This document shows positions 1 through 7,426 of a stretch of 10,697 bases of DNA, one piece after another. Within the stretch, counting starts at the first letter, position 1. Every line of letters begins with the position of its first letter. The notes below the pieces were generated by a model. The model worked only from the letters and a program-made list of their open reading frames with translations. It made no database searches and was not told the origin of the DNA. The position numbers were made by a program, and so were the translations under genes. This DNA comes from a bacterium (lineage in GTDB: Bacteria > AUK180). Where the stretch lies: positions 1 to 10,697 of the forward strand of contig JAGGYO010000254.1 in assembly GCA_021162505.1 (NCBI GenBank). Direction: 5' to 3'.

Positions 1-78
1 CTTTTGAACACTTTTCGGAAGGTCATTCAAAAAAGAAATCAATTTTTTTTGACGATGTTTATCGTTCTCTTCAAACAT
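1..78 (-). CDS. 5' end of an unidentified gene, cut by the window edge
   Basis: An ATG at 78-76 opens a reading frame of 26 codons that reaches the left edge without a stop. The visible residues are charged and hydrophilic (start MFEENDKHRQ, then KKLISFLNDLPKSVQK), with no signal peptide. An AGGAG ribosome binding site at 86-90 sits 7 nt upstream, and a good promoter lies at 116-144, giving a leader of roughly 30 nt. The combination of promoter, ribosome binding site and open frame is what makes this a credible gene despite its length. It is separated from pyrE by a repeat array, so it begins a new transcription unit. The family cannot be recognised from 26 residues. Confidence 0.6.
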   Translation of the reverse strand, partial: MFEENDKHRQKKLISFLNDLPKSVQK

Positions 79-115
79 AGATTGTCTCCTATACAAATGA
101 ATTTATATTTGATAT

Positions 116-144
116 GTTATACCTTTTTTCTCATTTTTTTGCAA
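116..144 (-). promoter_or_regulatory. sigma70-like promoter for the left-edge gene
   Basis: Read on the minus strand, TTGCAA (139-144) and TATAAC (116-121) are separated by exactly 17 bp. Transcription would start near 109, about 30 nt before the ATG at 78, with an AGGAG site in between. The layout resembles the infC promoter (TTGCAT, 17 bp, TATAAT). Confidence 0.6.
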
Positions 145-200
145 CTTTTTTCTTTGATATTTTTAGTGTTTTTTTGTCTAAATACTTTTTGCAGGAAGGT

Positions 201-245
201 CAAAGTTCAAAGTAATTTTGTGTTTTCTTATATCTTTATTCCCCC
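201..245 (+). repeat. conserved flank of the octamer array, copy 1
   Basis: Positions 211-245 match 10181-10215 at 34 of 35 bases; the only difference is A versus G at 232/10202. The ten bases before it (201-210) match 10171-10180 less well. Both copies end in CCCCC directly before or close to an 8-bp tandem array. The two copies have the same orientation and lie about 9.97 kb apart. The region is non-coding on either strand as far as can be seen. Confidence 0.85.
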
Positions 246-295
246 ATCTACTCATCTACCCATTCACTCATCTACTCATTCTCCCATTCACTCAT
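241..295 (+). repeat. 8-bp degenerate tandem array (short copy)
   Basis: After a partial unit ending at 247, six uninterrupted 8-bp units run from 248 to 295, each ending in CAT: ctactcat, ctacccat, tcactcat, ctactcat, tctcccat, tcactcat. They fall into two 24-bp super-units (ctactcat, NNNcccat, tcactcat). Because 24 is divisible by three, plus-strand frames stay open through the array and give artefactual repetitive peptides. It lies just downstream of the pyrE stop codon. There are no unique spacers between units, so it is not CRISPR. Confidence 0.9.
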
Positions 296-307
296 CATAC
301 TGCTTTT

Positions 308-883
308 CTACTTATTTGCTTTGATTCCGGGTATAGTTATGGGAAGTCCCTCTTTACACATGGGACATTCGTCTGCCTCATAGGTCTTAAAATCAAGCCT
401 TAGCAAGCTTTTGAAATGTAAACTATTGAAATATTCTTTATTGGTTCTATTAATTATGGATGTTACTCCAACTATTTTGACCTCATACGCCTTTAATAAT
501 TCAATGAGTTCCATCAATGTTCCACCTGTTGTGATCACATCCTCACATAATAAGATTTTCTCCCCTTTTTCAATATTGAAATTTCTTCTTAATTGCAGTA
601 TATTGTCTCGTCTTTCAACAAATGAAAATTTTGCCTTCAAATGATATGCAAGCTCATAGGCAAGCACAACTGCGCCCATTGCAGGGCCTATTACTCGATC
701 AATCTTCATCCCAGCCCACAGACCAGCCATTTCCTTGGTAATTTTGTGGAAAACAGCAGGATTTTCATATAATTTTGCACATTGTACATATCTATTTGAG
801 TGTTTACCCGATGCCAATTTAAAATGTCCTGTCAATAAGGCATTACTATCTTCCAATATCTTTAATATTATTTCTCTTTTCAT
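308..883 (-). CDS. pyrE: orotate phosphoribosyltransferase
   Basis: PyrE joins orotate and PRPP to give orotidine 5'-phosphate, the fifth step of UMP synthesis, in the cytoplasm. The 191-residue product has the type I phosphoribosyltransferase PRPP loop at about 111-122 (LLCEDVITTGGT, with the paired acidic residues E114 and D115). An N-terminal orotate-binding section contains FKLASGKHSNRYV (21-33). The C-terminus carries a CxxC pair (C173, C176) followed by GLPITIPG, as in the shorter bacterial and archaeal PyrE group. The ATG overlaps the pyrF stop by one base (TAATG). GAGGAG at 890-895, inside the end of pyrF, supplies the ribosome binding site with 6 nt spacing. It is the last gene of the run and ends in TAG. 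No terminator hairpin follows; instead a repeat array begins 12 bp downstream. Confidence 0.96.
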   Translation of the reverse strand: MKREIILKILEDSNALLTGHFKLASGKHSNRYVQCAKLYENPAVFHKITKEMAGLWAGMKIDRVIGPAMGAVVLAYELAYHLKAKFSFVERRDNILQLRRNFNIEKGEKILLCEDVITTGGTLMELIELLKAYEVKIVGVTSIINRTNKEYFNSLHFKSLLRLDFKTYEADECPMCKEGLPITIPGIKANK

Positions 884-1545
884 TATAAACTCCTCAATAG
901 TTTTTCCTTGCCGAACTTAAAAATAGATCTGCCCATTACGAGAAAATCCGCACCAAGTTCAAATGCTTGTTTCGGTGTTGCCCGTCTCCTCTGATCATCT
1001 TTCCCTTCATCCTCATATCTGATCCCGGGTGTAACCCTGATCAAATTGTTAGGAGTATTAAGTTTCGGAATATCAAGTGGAGACAATATCAAACCGTCAA
1101 ATCCTACTTTCTCTGCAAAATCCACCCTTTTTTGAATGATCTTATAACTGTCTATATGCCCATAAAGTGCCTTTACATCGGTTTTATCAATATTTGTCAA
1201 TAAGGTAACGCCCAAAAGTTTTACCCCATTATCATGTGCCAATTTTGTCAATTCTCTGAGATCATTTTCATTATTCTCAAGAAATACAGTTAAAAAATGA
1301 AATTTATTATTTTCTATGAGTTTCAGAAACGCTTTTTTCATGGTATTTCCAATATCGTGAAATTTAAGGTCCAAAAATATTGTTTTATTATCCTTATTCA
1401 ATTTTTCCAATACCCTTTGTCCGTCTGAATAAAAGAGTTCATACCCCACCTTAAAGCATTGGAAATCATTTCTTATCATATTATATCTTTCCAAAAAATC
1501 GTCATATTTTGAAAAATCCATTGCCACAAATATATTTTCTATCAT
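883..1545 (-). CDS. pyrF: orotidine 5'-phosphate decarboxylase
   Basis: PyrF decarboxylates OMP to UMP, the last step of de novo pyrimidine synthesis. The 220-residue length is typical of the short (group I) bacterial enzymes. The catalytic DxKxxD motif is intact at 59-64 (DLKFHD), preceded by D10 and the KVG of strand 2 (K32). The C-terminal phosphate-binding part shows VTPGIR (171-176) and VMGRSIF (203-209). One oddity is that the strand usually written TVHA reads TVFLE (86-90), so the usual histidine is absent. Its ATG lies in a 4-bp ATGA overlap with the end of pyrD, and its TAA shares one base with the pyrE start, pointing to translational coupling across the cluster. Confidence 0.95.
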   Translation of the reverse strand: MIENIFVAMDFSKYDDFLERYNMIRNDFQCFKVGYELFYSDGQRVLEKLNKDNKTIFLDLKFHDIGNTMKKAFLKLIENNKFHFLTVFLENNENDLRELTKLAHDNGVKLLGVTLLTNIDKTDVKALYGHIDSYKIIQKRVDFAEKVGFDGLILSPLDIPKLNTPNNLIRVTPGIRYEDEGKDDQRRRATPKQAFELGADFLVMGRSIFKFGKEKLLRSL

Positions 1546-2429
1546 TTTAGTAATATCCCCCTTAATTCGTTGATGTCATTGATCTTTTCCCTCCTCAGAT
1601 AGGAGCTCAGATTTCTTTCTATCTTCACGGGAAGCATTGGATCATTAAAAACAGCTGAGCCGATTTGCACTAGATGAGCACCCATGAAGATATATTTCAG
1701 AACATCTTTATAATTCTTCACACCGCCACAAGCCATAATGGGAAGATCCGTTATATTTTTAATATAAAATAAACGCTCCAATCCCATTGGGACAAGAAAA
1801 GAACCACTTATTCCCGCCACTTTATTATTAAAGTAGAACTCTTTTTTATCAATGTCAATTTCTATTCCAGGTATGGTATTCATTATGGTAATACCGTCAA
1901 ATCCGGCGGACTCTATGATTTTAATATTACTTTTATTGACCTGCGAGTAGGAAAATTTTGCAAAGATGATTATCCCCTTCAATTCCCTCCTTATCTCACA
2001 GAAAAGTTCTTTTTTCTTTCTCAGATCATTTGTCACCTTCTTTTCTTTTATATTGGGACATGAAAGATTTAATTCAACCATTTTTATCTTATTTTTTAAT
2101 AGGACTTTTTTAAATAATGCTATTTCCTCTATATCATTAATAGCAATAGATATTATCTTTATAGCTTTTAATTTATCAAATAGCGACATATCAAGATATT
2201 TTATACCGGGATTGGCTAATCCAATGGAATTCATCATACCGCAAGGGATTTCCAATAACCTATTGCCTATATTTCCCAAGCGTTCTTCATATGTGAATGT
2301 TTTAAGAACAATACCGCCATAAGGTAACTTTTTTTGATAAAAGTCCAGATGGTCATCTGAGAAAATACCCGAAGCCGTTAAAAGCGGATTTTTGAAATTA
2401 AGTCCTTTTAGTTTTATATTCAGGTTCAT
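1542..2429 (-). CDS. pyrD: dihydroorotate dehydrogenase B (NAD+), catalytic subunit
   Basis: This FMN-binding TIM-barrel enzyme oxidises dihydroorotate to orotate. The cysteine in NLSCPN (C124) marks it as a class 1 soluble enzyme, since class 2 membrane enzymes use serine as the base. Directly adjoining pyrK indicates class 1B, the heterotetramer that passes electrons to NAD+. Other visible landmarks are LLTASGIF (16-23), VLKTFT with FMN-contacting K43, TIMNTIPG (181-188), GISGS (206-210) and the phosphate-binding end CGGVKN...IGSAVFNDP (234-264). Length is 295 residues, normal for the family, although the loop after NLSCPN is lysine-rich and diverged. The start overlaps the pyrK stop and the stop overlaps the pyrF start, both as ATGA. 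Confidence 0.95.
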   Translation of the reverse strand: MNLNIKLKGLNFKNPLLTASGIFSDDHLDFYQKKLPYGGIVLKTFTYEERLGNIGNRLLEIPCGMMNSIGLANPGIKYLDMSLFDKLKAIKIISIAINDIEEIALFKKVLLKNKIKMVELNLSCPNIKEKKVTNDLRKKKELFCEIRRELKGIIIFAKFSYSQVNKSNIKIIESAGFDGITIMNTIPGIEIDIDKKEFYFNNKVAGISGSFLVPMGLERLFYIKNITDLPIMACGGVKNYKDVLKYIFMGAHLVQIGSAVFNDPMLPVKIERNLSSYLRREKINDINELRGILLK

Positions 2430-3178
2430 AAAATCTCAACATCATCCATTCTGAAAACAGGTCCGTCCTTACAGACATATTTAAATTGACCATTGACCAT
2501 AATGGAACATCCCTTGCAGGCACCTATACCGCATGCCATTCTCCGCTCAAATGAGGCATAACTTATATTTAAAAGTTCAGGAAAATTTTCTTTATATGAC
2601 TTATACATTATCTCGGGTCCACAAAGATATATCCTATGGTAATTGCCTTGTAAAAAGTACTCAATGGGATTTCCTTTTTTACCGAAACTTCCGTTATCAG
2701 TAAAAATATTATATTTCACACCATTTATACGCCAATATTCCACCAAATATTTTTTATCTTTTTCACCATAATAAACATCAATATCATTGCCATGATTTTT
2801 CAGTTCTCTTAGCAAAAATGCAAAAGGTGCATAACCGATCCCGCCTGCAATGAGAGCCACCTTCTTATTTTTTACTAGTGGGAAACCATTGCCAAGGGGT
2901 CCGACAAACTCAAGTTTTTCACCGAACTTTACATTAATTATATCCTTTGTCCCCTTACCCTTTGGTCTTATCAATAGTTTAAAATGACGGTGATCGGCAT
3001 AATAGTAGTGTATAGAAATGGGGCGTTTTAAAAAGGTCCTATTTACCTCTCGTGAAACAAGAAAAAATTGTCCGGGTTTTGGTGAAATACTGATACTTGA
3101 ATTGAATTTCAATAGATAAGTATCTTCTGCAACTCTCTTTTTTTCTATTAAAACAGCCGAAAATACTTTTTTGACCAT
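2426..3178 (-). CDS. pyrK: dihydroorotate dehydrogenase B, electron-transfer subunit
   Basis: PyrK carries FAD and a [2Fe-2S] cluster and moves electrons from PyrD's FMN to NAD+. The 250-residue protein has a ferredoxin-reductase-like FAD domain with KRPIS (51-55), then an NAD-binding domain with AGGIGYAPF (111-119) and YLCGPEIM (184-191). A C-terminal cluster motif has cysteines at 216, 221, 224 and 236 (CX4CX2CX11C) inside MACGIGACKGCS. All four ligands are present. The gap to the upstream cNMP-binding gene is 13 bp. No convincing Shine-Dalgarno sequence precedes the ATG, unlike most neighbours, so translation may depend on ribosomes finishing the gene before it. It heads the compact pyrKDFE block; carAB, pyrB and pyrC are not in this window. 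Confidence 0.95.
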   Translation of the reverse strand: MVKKVFSAVLIEKKRVAEDTYLLKFNSSISISPKPGQFFLVSREVNRTFLKRPISIHYYYADHRHFKLLIRPKGKGTKDIINVKFGEKLEFVGPLGNGFPLVKNKKVALIAGGIGYAPFAFLLRELKNHGNDIDVYYGEKDKKYLVEYWRINGVKYNIFTDNGSFGKKGNPIEYFLQGNYHRIYLCGPEIMYKSYKENFPELLNISYASFERRMACGIGACKGCSIMVNGQFKYVCKDGPVFRMDDVEIL

Positions 3179-3191
3179 TTACGAAATAAGA

Positions 3192-3647
3192 TCAAACCAA
3201 CCAGAGTGAAAGTATCTCCAGGTTCTTATTCGTTTGCCTTAACCTCATTGATAGTGTTTGTATTATTAATTGTAAGAAGTTCATTGCAACTTTTGGATTA
3301 TCTTTCCTTAATTTTTCCCAATTATTCTTATTCATTAACAGAAGACGGGCATCCTCAAAACATCTCACTGTGGCAGATCTCGGATAATTGTCAAAAAGAG
3401 ACATCTCGCCGAAGAATTCGCCCTTTTCAAGTATCTTCAAGGTTTGTTCCTCACCCATGACCTCTCTTTCCACCCTGACCTTTCCTTCTACCAAAAGATA
3501 TACTTCTTGCCCTTCTGTGGATTCTGCCACGACTATCTCATTGGTCTTGAATTTTTTTTCTTCAAAGTACTTTAAAAAAGCAGTCAGTTCTTCATCTTTC
3601 CAAGTGCTTAAACTCGCAAATTTTTTAAAATCAGAAATATTTTTCAT
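3192..3647 (-). CDS. stand-alone cyclic-nucleotide-binding domain protein
   Basis: The 151-residue product is essentially a single Crp/PKA-type cyclic nucleotide monophosphate-binding beta-barrel. The phosphate-binding cassette is complete at 78-94: FFGEMSLFDNYPRSATV, with G80 and E81 for the ribose and R90 for the cyclic phosphate. A helix (about 106-140) follows, and the protein ends with no DNA-binding helix-turn-helix. It is therefore not a Crp-like transcription factor; it more likely acts as a sensor or regulatory subunit on another protein, which is inference. I chose the ATG at 3647 because AGGAGG (3654-3659) lies 6 nt upstream and the domain starts right there. A longer in-frame extension to 3755 only reads through the TPR gene in another frame. 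It overlaps the TPR gene by 17 bp. The ligand is unknown. Confidence 0.85.
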   Translation of the reverse strand: MKNISDFKKFASLSTWKDEELTAFLKYFEEKKFKTNEIVVAESTEGQEVYLLVEGKVRVEREVMGEEQTLKILEKGEFFGEMSLFDNYPRSATVRCFEDARLLLMNKNNWEKLRKDNPKVAMNFLQLIIQTLSMRLRQTNKNLEILSLWLV

Positions 3648-4911
3648 CTTTATCCTCCTTCTTTGTAATTTGTAATTTAGAATATATAACATCCAAATGC
3701 CATTGAGCCACCTGTTTTGTTGACTCACTGTCTGAAACCTCCAAATACCATTCATAGAACATCTTCGCCTTTCTAAACATATCGCTGCCCTCTAATAACA
3801 TTGCTACATTGAAAAGTGCTTCAATATACATGGGATCTACCTCTTTTATCTTCTTAAGAGTGTCGGGAATAGTCCTTAGATTACCTCGATGAATATTCAA
3901 AGAAACCAAAGTTATTAATAATGTAATATTATCCTTAAATTTTGTTAAACCTTTGCTTACTGCAATGTCAGCACTTTTAAAATCGTACTTATAGTAGTGT
4001 GCATACGCCAAAAGAGAATAGATCTTGGGAGATTCATTCCCTTTTTTCATCTCGTCATTTAGAAAAGTTACAAGTTTTTCTAGTTCTCCGCGACGAAGTA
4101 AATACTTCCCTATCTCCAGTACCAATGAATTGTTCTTAGGCTCTCTTTTCAATTCATTCTCAAGATCGATCTCATATTCGGGTGTCAGGATTTTACCCAG
4201 ACCCGAATGTAAAAATGACATGCCGAGACCTTTCTCCTTGATCTTCTTCACTACTTTATTGGATTTATCGAAAAGACCCAAATTGAACAATAATACCGCA
4301 TAGTTGGAAAGTAATGTAAAATTATCGGGGAAAAGTTTTAATCCTTCTTTAAAATATTTCTCAGCCAGTGTTTGATCCCCAAGATCGTTATATAATAGAG
4401 CCATAGAATTAAATACTATGGGATCATCATTCATAACAAGTGATTTTTTAAAGGATTGCAATGCAAACTTATATTCTTTCTTTTGCCAATATGTAAAACC
4501 GTATTTATTCAAAATTTCAGGGGCTTGGGATGTTTTAAATTTTTCATCAAGAAGCTTTAATATATCGTCATATAAACCGAATATTTCAAAGTTGTCCAAA
4601 ATATCCATAATATATTTTTCATCTTTATTATTTAGATAGATATAAATACCCAAAGTGAGCTCATTCTGTCCTGAAAACTGATATTTTTTTAAATATTCCG
4701 CAGCGGGTAGTTCATCTTTTTCATTCCAGAATTTCTTCTCCACTAAATATTTTAAACCGATAAAATAAAAGTAAAATATAGGGTCATTTGTCTTTAATGT
4801 GTCTTTACTATCCAGAAGTAGTTTATATGCCTCTTTATATTTGAACTGCTTTATGAGTTCATCTATTTCTTCTTGGGAAAATGCTTCCCCTTTGTTCTTT
4901 TTAAATATCAT
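3631..4911 (-). CDS. tetratricopeptide-repeat protein, function unknown
   Basis: A 426-residue helical-repeat protein with no signal peptide or membrane segment, so probably cytoplasmic. Clear TPR units occupy about 130-231, the best being residues 164-197 (VFNSMALLYNDLGDQTLAEKYF..., with the usual small and aromatic positions and a closing proline at 195). Further weaker units lie around 295-328 and 362-395. TPR arrays bind partner proteins; no enzymatic motif is seen. It starts 3 bp after the HEAT lipoprotein, with only a weak AGAAG site, which suggests coupled translation. It overlaps the cNMP-binding gene by 17 bp. The lysine- and acid-rich tail (KKEDKDEKYF) is encoded by DNA that also carries the next gene's ribosome binding site. 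The adjacency suggests, but does not prove, that the TPR, HEAT and cNMP proteins act together. Confidence 0.85.
   Translation of the reverse strand: MIFKKNKGEAFSQEEIDELIKQFKYKEAYKLLLDSKDTLKTNDPIFYFYFIGLKYLVEKKFWNEKDELPAAEYLKKYQFSGQNELTLGIYIYLNNKDEKYIMDILDNFEIFGLYDDILKLLDEKFKTSQAPEILNKYGFTYWQKKEYKFALQSFKKSLVMNDDPIVFNSMALLYNDLGDQTLAEKYFKEGLKLFPDNFTLLSNYAVLLFNLGLFDKSNKVVKKIKEKGLGMSFLHSGLGKILTPEYEIDLENELKREPKNNSLVLEIGKYLLRRGELEKLVTFLNDEMKKGNESPKIYSLLAYAHYYKYDFKSADIAVSKGLTKFKDNITLLITLVSLNIHRGNLRTIPDTLKKIKEVDPMYIEALFNVAMLLEGSDMFRKAKMFYEWYLEVSDSESTKQVAQWHLDVIYSKLQITKKEDKDEKYF
3654..3659 (-). promoter_or_regulatory. Shine-Dalgarno site fixing the cNMP-binding protein start
   Basis: AGGAGG on the minus strand, 6 nt before the ATG at 3647. 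It lies inside the last codons of the TPR gene (its KED residues), so the start at 3647 is preferred over in-frame upstream starts such as 3755, which have no comparable site. Confidence 0.8.
3665..3678 (-). repeat. two tandem 7-bp units in the 3' end of the TPR gene
   Basis: On the minus strand AAATTAC occurs twice in a row, followed by AAAG. It encodes part of KLQITK near the TPR C-terminus and lies just before the Shine-Dalgarno site of the next gene. With only two units it may be chance. Confidence 0.4.
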
Positions 4912-4914
4912 CTT

Positions 4915-6333
4915 CTACTGCATGTTTTCGAGCATCTTTTTTGCTGAATATTGAACATAAACATCACTATCTTGTGCAGCTATTTTCAATATTTTTTTAG
5001 CACTATCCTTTTTATATTTTTCAATATTTGCAAGAACAATATCTTTTATTTCATAACTATAATCTGATTTTCCAAAAACCGACTCAAAATAAGGGAACAG
5101 GGAATCACATTGAAAATGTCCACCGGTCTCAATAGTTTTTTGGATTATCTCATAGTTCGGTTTTTTTACAAGCTCAGGAAGAACGCTGCAAATTTCAGTA
5201 AAGTTGTTCTTAATACATGCATTCAGGATAACTGTTACTGCTGAAGCATCATCGCTATTTGAGATCTTTATGATTTTTTTTCTATAACTTTTATACCCGT
5301 AATTATACATGGTAACATAGATCTTTGCAGATACAAAATCATTTTGATAATGTTTTAAAACAACTTTAAAGGTATTAACAATATGGGTTTGTTTACCAAG
5401 TTTATTAAAAATATCAATAAAATATCCCATTATCATTGGATAATTATAGTAAATACCTCTTTTAATATTTTGCTCCATATTCATTATTCCATCAATTCTA
5501 CCTGCTTTATACATCATATAAGCAGCATCGGCCATGACCCGTGAATCTGTCCCATCAAAATTATATATCTCTCTAAGAATACCGGTTGCCCAACTTAATT
5601 TATAATGCCCTTTCCCAAGGATCTCCACTGTCTTTAATGCATTAAGTAGATATTCCGTATCATCTGTTGTTTTGATATTGGCGATGATCAGATTAACTAC
5701 GGATGGATCACCGATATTTCTCAATGCTTGAACTGCTGCGGTCTTAATATTAGCATCATTTGATTTTAATAACTGTGTGATCTTACCTATGGCAGGTTTG
5801 GCTTTTAGTTTCCCTAATGCCACCGTAGCTGCTATAACAATAGACGGGCTTTTGTCATCAAGAAGATTTGAAAGATCTATGATGATCCCGCTATCCCCTA
5901 TATCCCCTAATATTTGAATTGCCGCCATTTTAATAACATTGTCATTCTTGTTCAATAATGTTTTCATTGTAGGTAAAGCAGGTTTACCAATGAACTCCAA
6001 AAGTTCCAGGCAGCCATTTCTTATATTATCATTACACGATGAAATATTCTCTACAAGATCGGGAATGATCTCGGCATCATATACTTTCAGAGTATTTATC
6101 GCTGCATTTCGGATCCTTATATTCTCCGAGCCCAAAAGCGGAATAATCTTTTCTATGGCTGCAGGAAACGGATCATTTGAGATCTTTTCCAAACCATTGA
6201 TGATCTCTCCATATTGATTTTTTTGATTTGCATCAAGCATTCTTAATAGTGTTTGATTACCTGTACTTTTATTACAACCGATGAACATTGAAATCATCAT
6301 TATTAATGCCAAAACCAGTGCTTTTACTTTCAT
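4915..6333 (-). CDS. HEAT-repeat lipoprotein, function unknown
   Basis: The 472-residue product begins with a signal peptide (K2, K4, hydrophobic 5-19) ending in FIG-C20, an acceptable lipobox, so it is probably a lipoprotein facing the periplasm or outer surface. From about 54 to 220 there are four to five HEAT repeats of the PBS-lyase type, with recurring patterns such as IRNAAINTLK (74-83), IKMAAIQILGDIG (135-147) and IKTAAVQALRNIGD (196-209). The centre (about 240-430) is helical but diverged, and a final HEAT-like unit lies at 444-472. Such arrays are scaffolds for protein binding; no catalytic residues are evident. Its AAGGAG site (6339-6344) lies inside the last codons of the upstream gene, 2 bp away, implying coupled expression. 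Function is not recognised. Confidence 0.85.
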   Translation of the reverse strand: MKVKALVLALIMMISMFIGCNKSTGNQTLLRMLDANQKNQYGEIINGLEKISNDPFPAAIEKIIPLLGSENIRIRNAAINTLKVYDAEIIPDLVENISSCNDNIRNGCLELLEFIGKPALPTMKTLLNKNDNVIKMAAIQILGDIGDSGIIIDLSNLLDDKSPSIVIAATVALGKLKAKPAIGKITQLLKSNDANIKTAAVQALRNIGDPSVVNLIIANIKTTDDTEYLLNALKTVEILGKGHYKLSWATGILREIYNFDGTDSRVMADAAYMMYKAGRIDGIMNMEQNIKRGIYYNYPMIMGYFIDIFNKLGKQTHIVNTFKVVLKHYQNDFVSAKIYVTMYNYGYKSYRKKIIKISNSDDASAVTVILNACIKNNFTEICSVLPELVKKPNYEIIQKTIETGGHFQCDSLFPYFESVFGKSDYSYEIKDIVLANIEKYKKDSAKKILKIAAQDSDVYVQYSAKKMLENMQ

Positions 6334-6335
6334 AT

Positions 6336-6725
6336 CTACTCCTTTTTATTTATTTTATATAAGTACCAAAGATCATTTTTATCGGTAAAGGAAATTTCAT
6401 AAAAAAAGGTCTTTCCATTCTTTTTATTAACAAGTTTTATCTTAAATGTATTGATATTCTCCATATTATCGTCAGACGAATAATTTTTAGACATTACCGT
6501 TAAATAGTTAACATTCATATTTTGAAAAAGGTCTTTTATTTTTTCATCCGAAAGATCAATAAATTTTTTGTACTCTATCATCTTGAATTCATCAATATTG
6601 TTAACCTTGGCAATTCTAATTAGTGTATTCATCGCACTTTTGGGTGTACGAAGATCAATCGGGACATTACATTTCATAGCTTGAAATAAAATCAGCGATA
6701 AGAGAATATATTTAATGACCCTCAT
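6336..6725 (-). CDS. small exported protein, possible lipoprotein
   Basis: A 129-residue protein with a positively charged start (MRVIK) and a hydrophobic stretch (6-17), followed by C19. The residues before the cysteine (AMK) do not fit the standard lipobox, so lipid attachment is uncertain; cleavage near A16 or use of a relaxed lipobox are both possible. The mature part opens with TPKSAMNTLIRIAKVNNIDEF, which resembles the first helices of small NTF2-like envelope proteins. It then has beta-rich segments (FKIKLVNKKNG, TFFYEISF, WYLYKI). That fold assignment is tentative. The gap from ktrA is 30 bp, the largest in the operon, and no Shine-Dalgarno site is seen. A possible promoter lies at 6732-6759. 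It ends 2 bp before the HEAT lipoprotein. Confidence 0.75.
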   Translation of the reverse strand: MRVIKYILLSLILFQAMKCNVPIDLRTPKSAMNTLIRIAKVNNIDEFKMIEYKKFIDLSDEKIKDLFQNMNVNYLTVMSKNYSSDDNMENINTFKIKLVNKKNGKTFFYEISFTDKNDLWYLYKINKKE

Positions 6726-6731
6726 ATCTTT

Positions 6732-6759
6732 ATTATATTATTTTTTCATTATTTTTCAA
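6732..6759 (-). promoter_or_regulatory. possible internal promoter before the small exported protein
   Basis: Minus-strand TTGAAA (6754-6759) and TATAAT (6732-6737) are 16 bp apart. The predicted start would fall at or within a base or two of the ATG at 6725, which would give a leaderless message; that fits the missing ribosome binding site. The stretch is very AT-rich, so chance is a serious alternative. Confidence 0.3.
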
Positions 6760-7421
6760 GAGATTTTTTCTTTTTCTTGAAATTTCATTACATCTTCCAT
6801 CTTACCAATGACCATTAAAATATCATTCGGTTTTATTTCCGTTTCTGCTTGAAGTAAGAACTCAATATCGGTTTCGCTGTGTTTAATTCCAATAATATTC
6901 AAATTATAATTATTTCTTATCTTTAGATCACCTATGGTCTTACCGACAAAATTCGGAGGAGTTTTAAATTCAATATATTTTACCTTATCTGAAAATTCCA
7001 CGGAATCCAAAATATTAGGTCCTAATAATGAATTTGCCAGTCTTTTACCGCCCTCTACCTCCGGCAAAACCACTTTATCCACTTCAATTTTTTGTAATAC
7101 TCTTTGCTGAAGTACTGTCACCGCTTTTGCTACGACCATTTCAACGCCTAATTCTTTTAATAACATAGAAATAAGAACGGAGGTCTCAAGATTAGTTCCA
7201 ATAGCGACGACGGCAATGTCATATTTACCAACACCTAAGGCTTTCAAAGCGTTCTCATCCGTGGCATCGGCTACAACGGCATTAGTAGCAATGGTCTGTA
7301 CCATTTGTATCTTATCAGGATTATTATCTATGGCAAGGACCTCCATATGATAATCGGATAAGGTCTTTAAGACCGATATACCGAATTCACCCAATCCAAT
7401 AATAACAAATTTTCTTTGCAT
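6756..7421 (-). CDS. ktrA: K+ uptake regulatory subunit (RCK domain), KtrA/TrkA type
   Basis: KtrA forms a cytoplasmic ring that binds nucleotides and gates the KtrB membrane subunit. The 221-residue protein has an N-terminal Rossmann-type RCK domain with GLGEFG (9-14), the acidic D32 ending strand 2 (AIDNN), then ADATDE (51-56) and VVAIG (71-75). An RCK_C domain at about 140-215 includes FVGKTIGDL and a closing NDILMVIG. The single RCK_N/RCK_C pair and size of about 220 match KtrA rather than the double-length TrkA. I place the start at ATG 7421 because AGGAGG (7427-7432) lies 5 nt upstream; a TTG six codons earlier would put that site inside the gene. The gap to ktrB is 10 bp. It ends in TGA, 30 bp before the next gene. 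Confidence 0.93.
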   Translation of the reverse strand: MQRKFVIIGLGEFGISVLKTLSDYHMEVLAIDNNPDKIQMVQTIATNAVVADATDENALKALGVGKYDIAVVAIGTNLETSVLISMLLKELGVEMVVAKAVTVLQQRVLQKIEVDKVVLPEVEGGKRLANSLLGPNILDSVEFSDKVKYIEFKTPPNFVGKTIGDLKIRNNYNLNIIGIKHSETDIEFLLQAETEIKPNDILMVIGKMEDVMKFQEKEKIS

Positions 7422-7426
7422 AAACT

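Noticed and set aside
4..403. Plus-strand open frames through the left repeat array
   Set aside because: Their predicted peptides are the 24-bp repeat read through plus antisense of pyrE; no ribosome binding site, and the real gene at 1-78 is on the other strand.
1966..2322. 118-codon plus-strand frame inside pyrD, and similar frames in other genes
   Set aside because: They are antisense shadows of well-supported genes, without ribosome binding sites or recognisable domains.
3648..3755. N-terminal extension of the cNMP-binding protein
   Set aside because: It lies wholly inside the TPR gene in another frame, has no ribosome binding site, and the domain begins at the AGGAGG-supported ATG at 3647.
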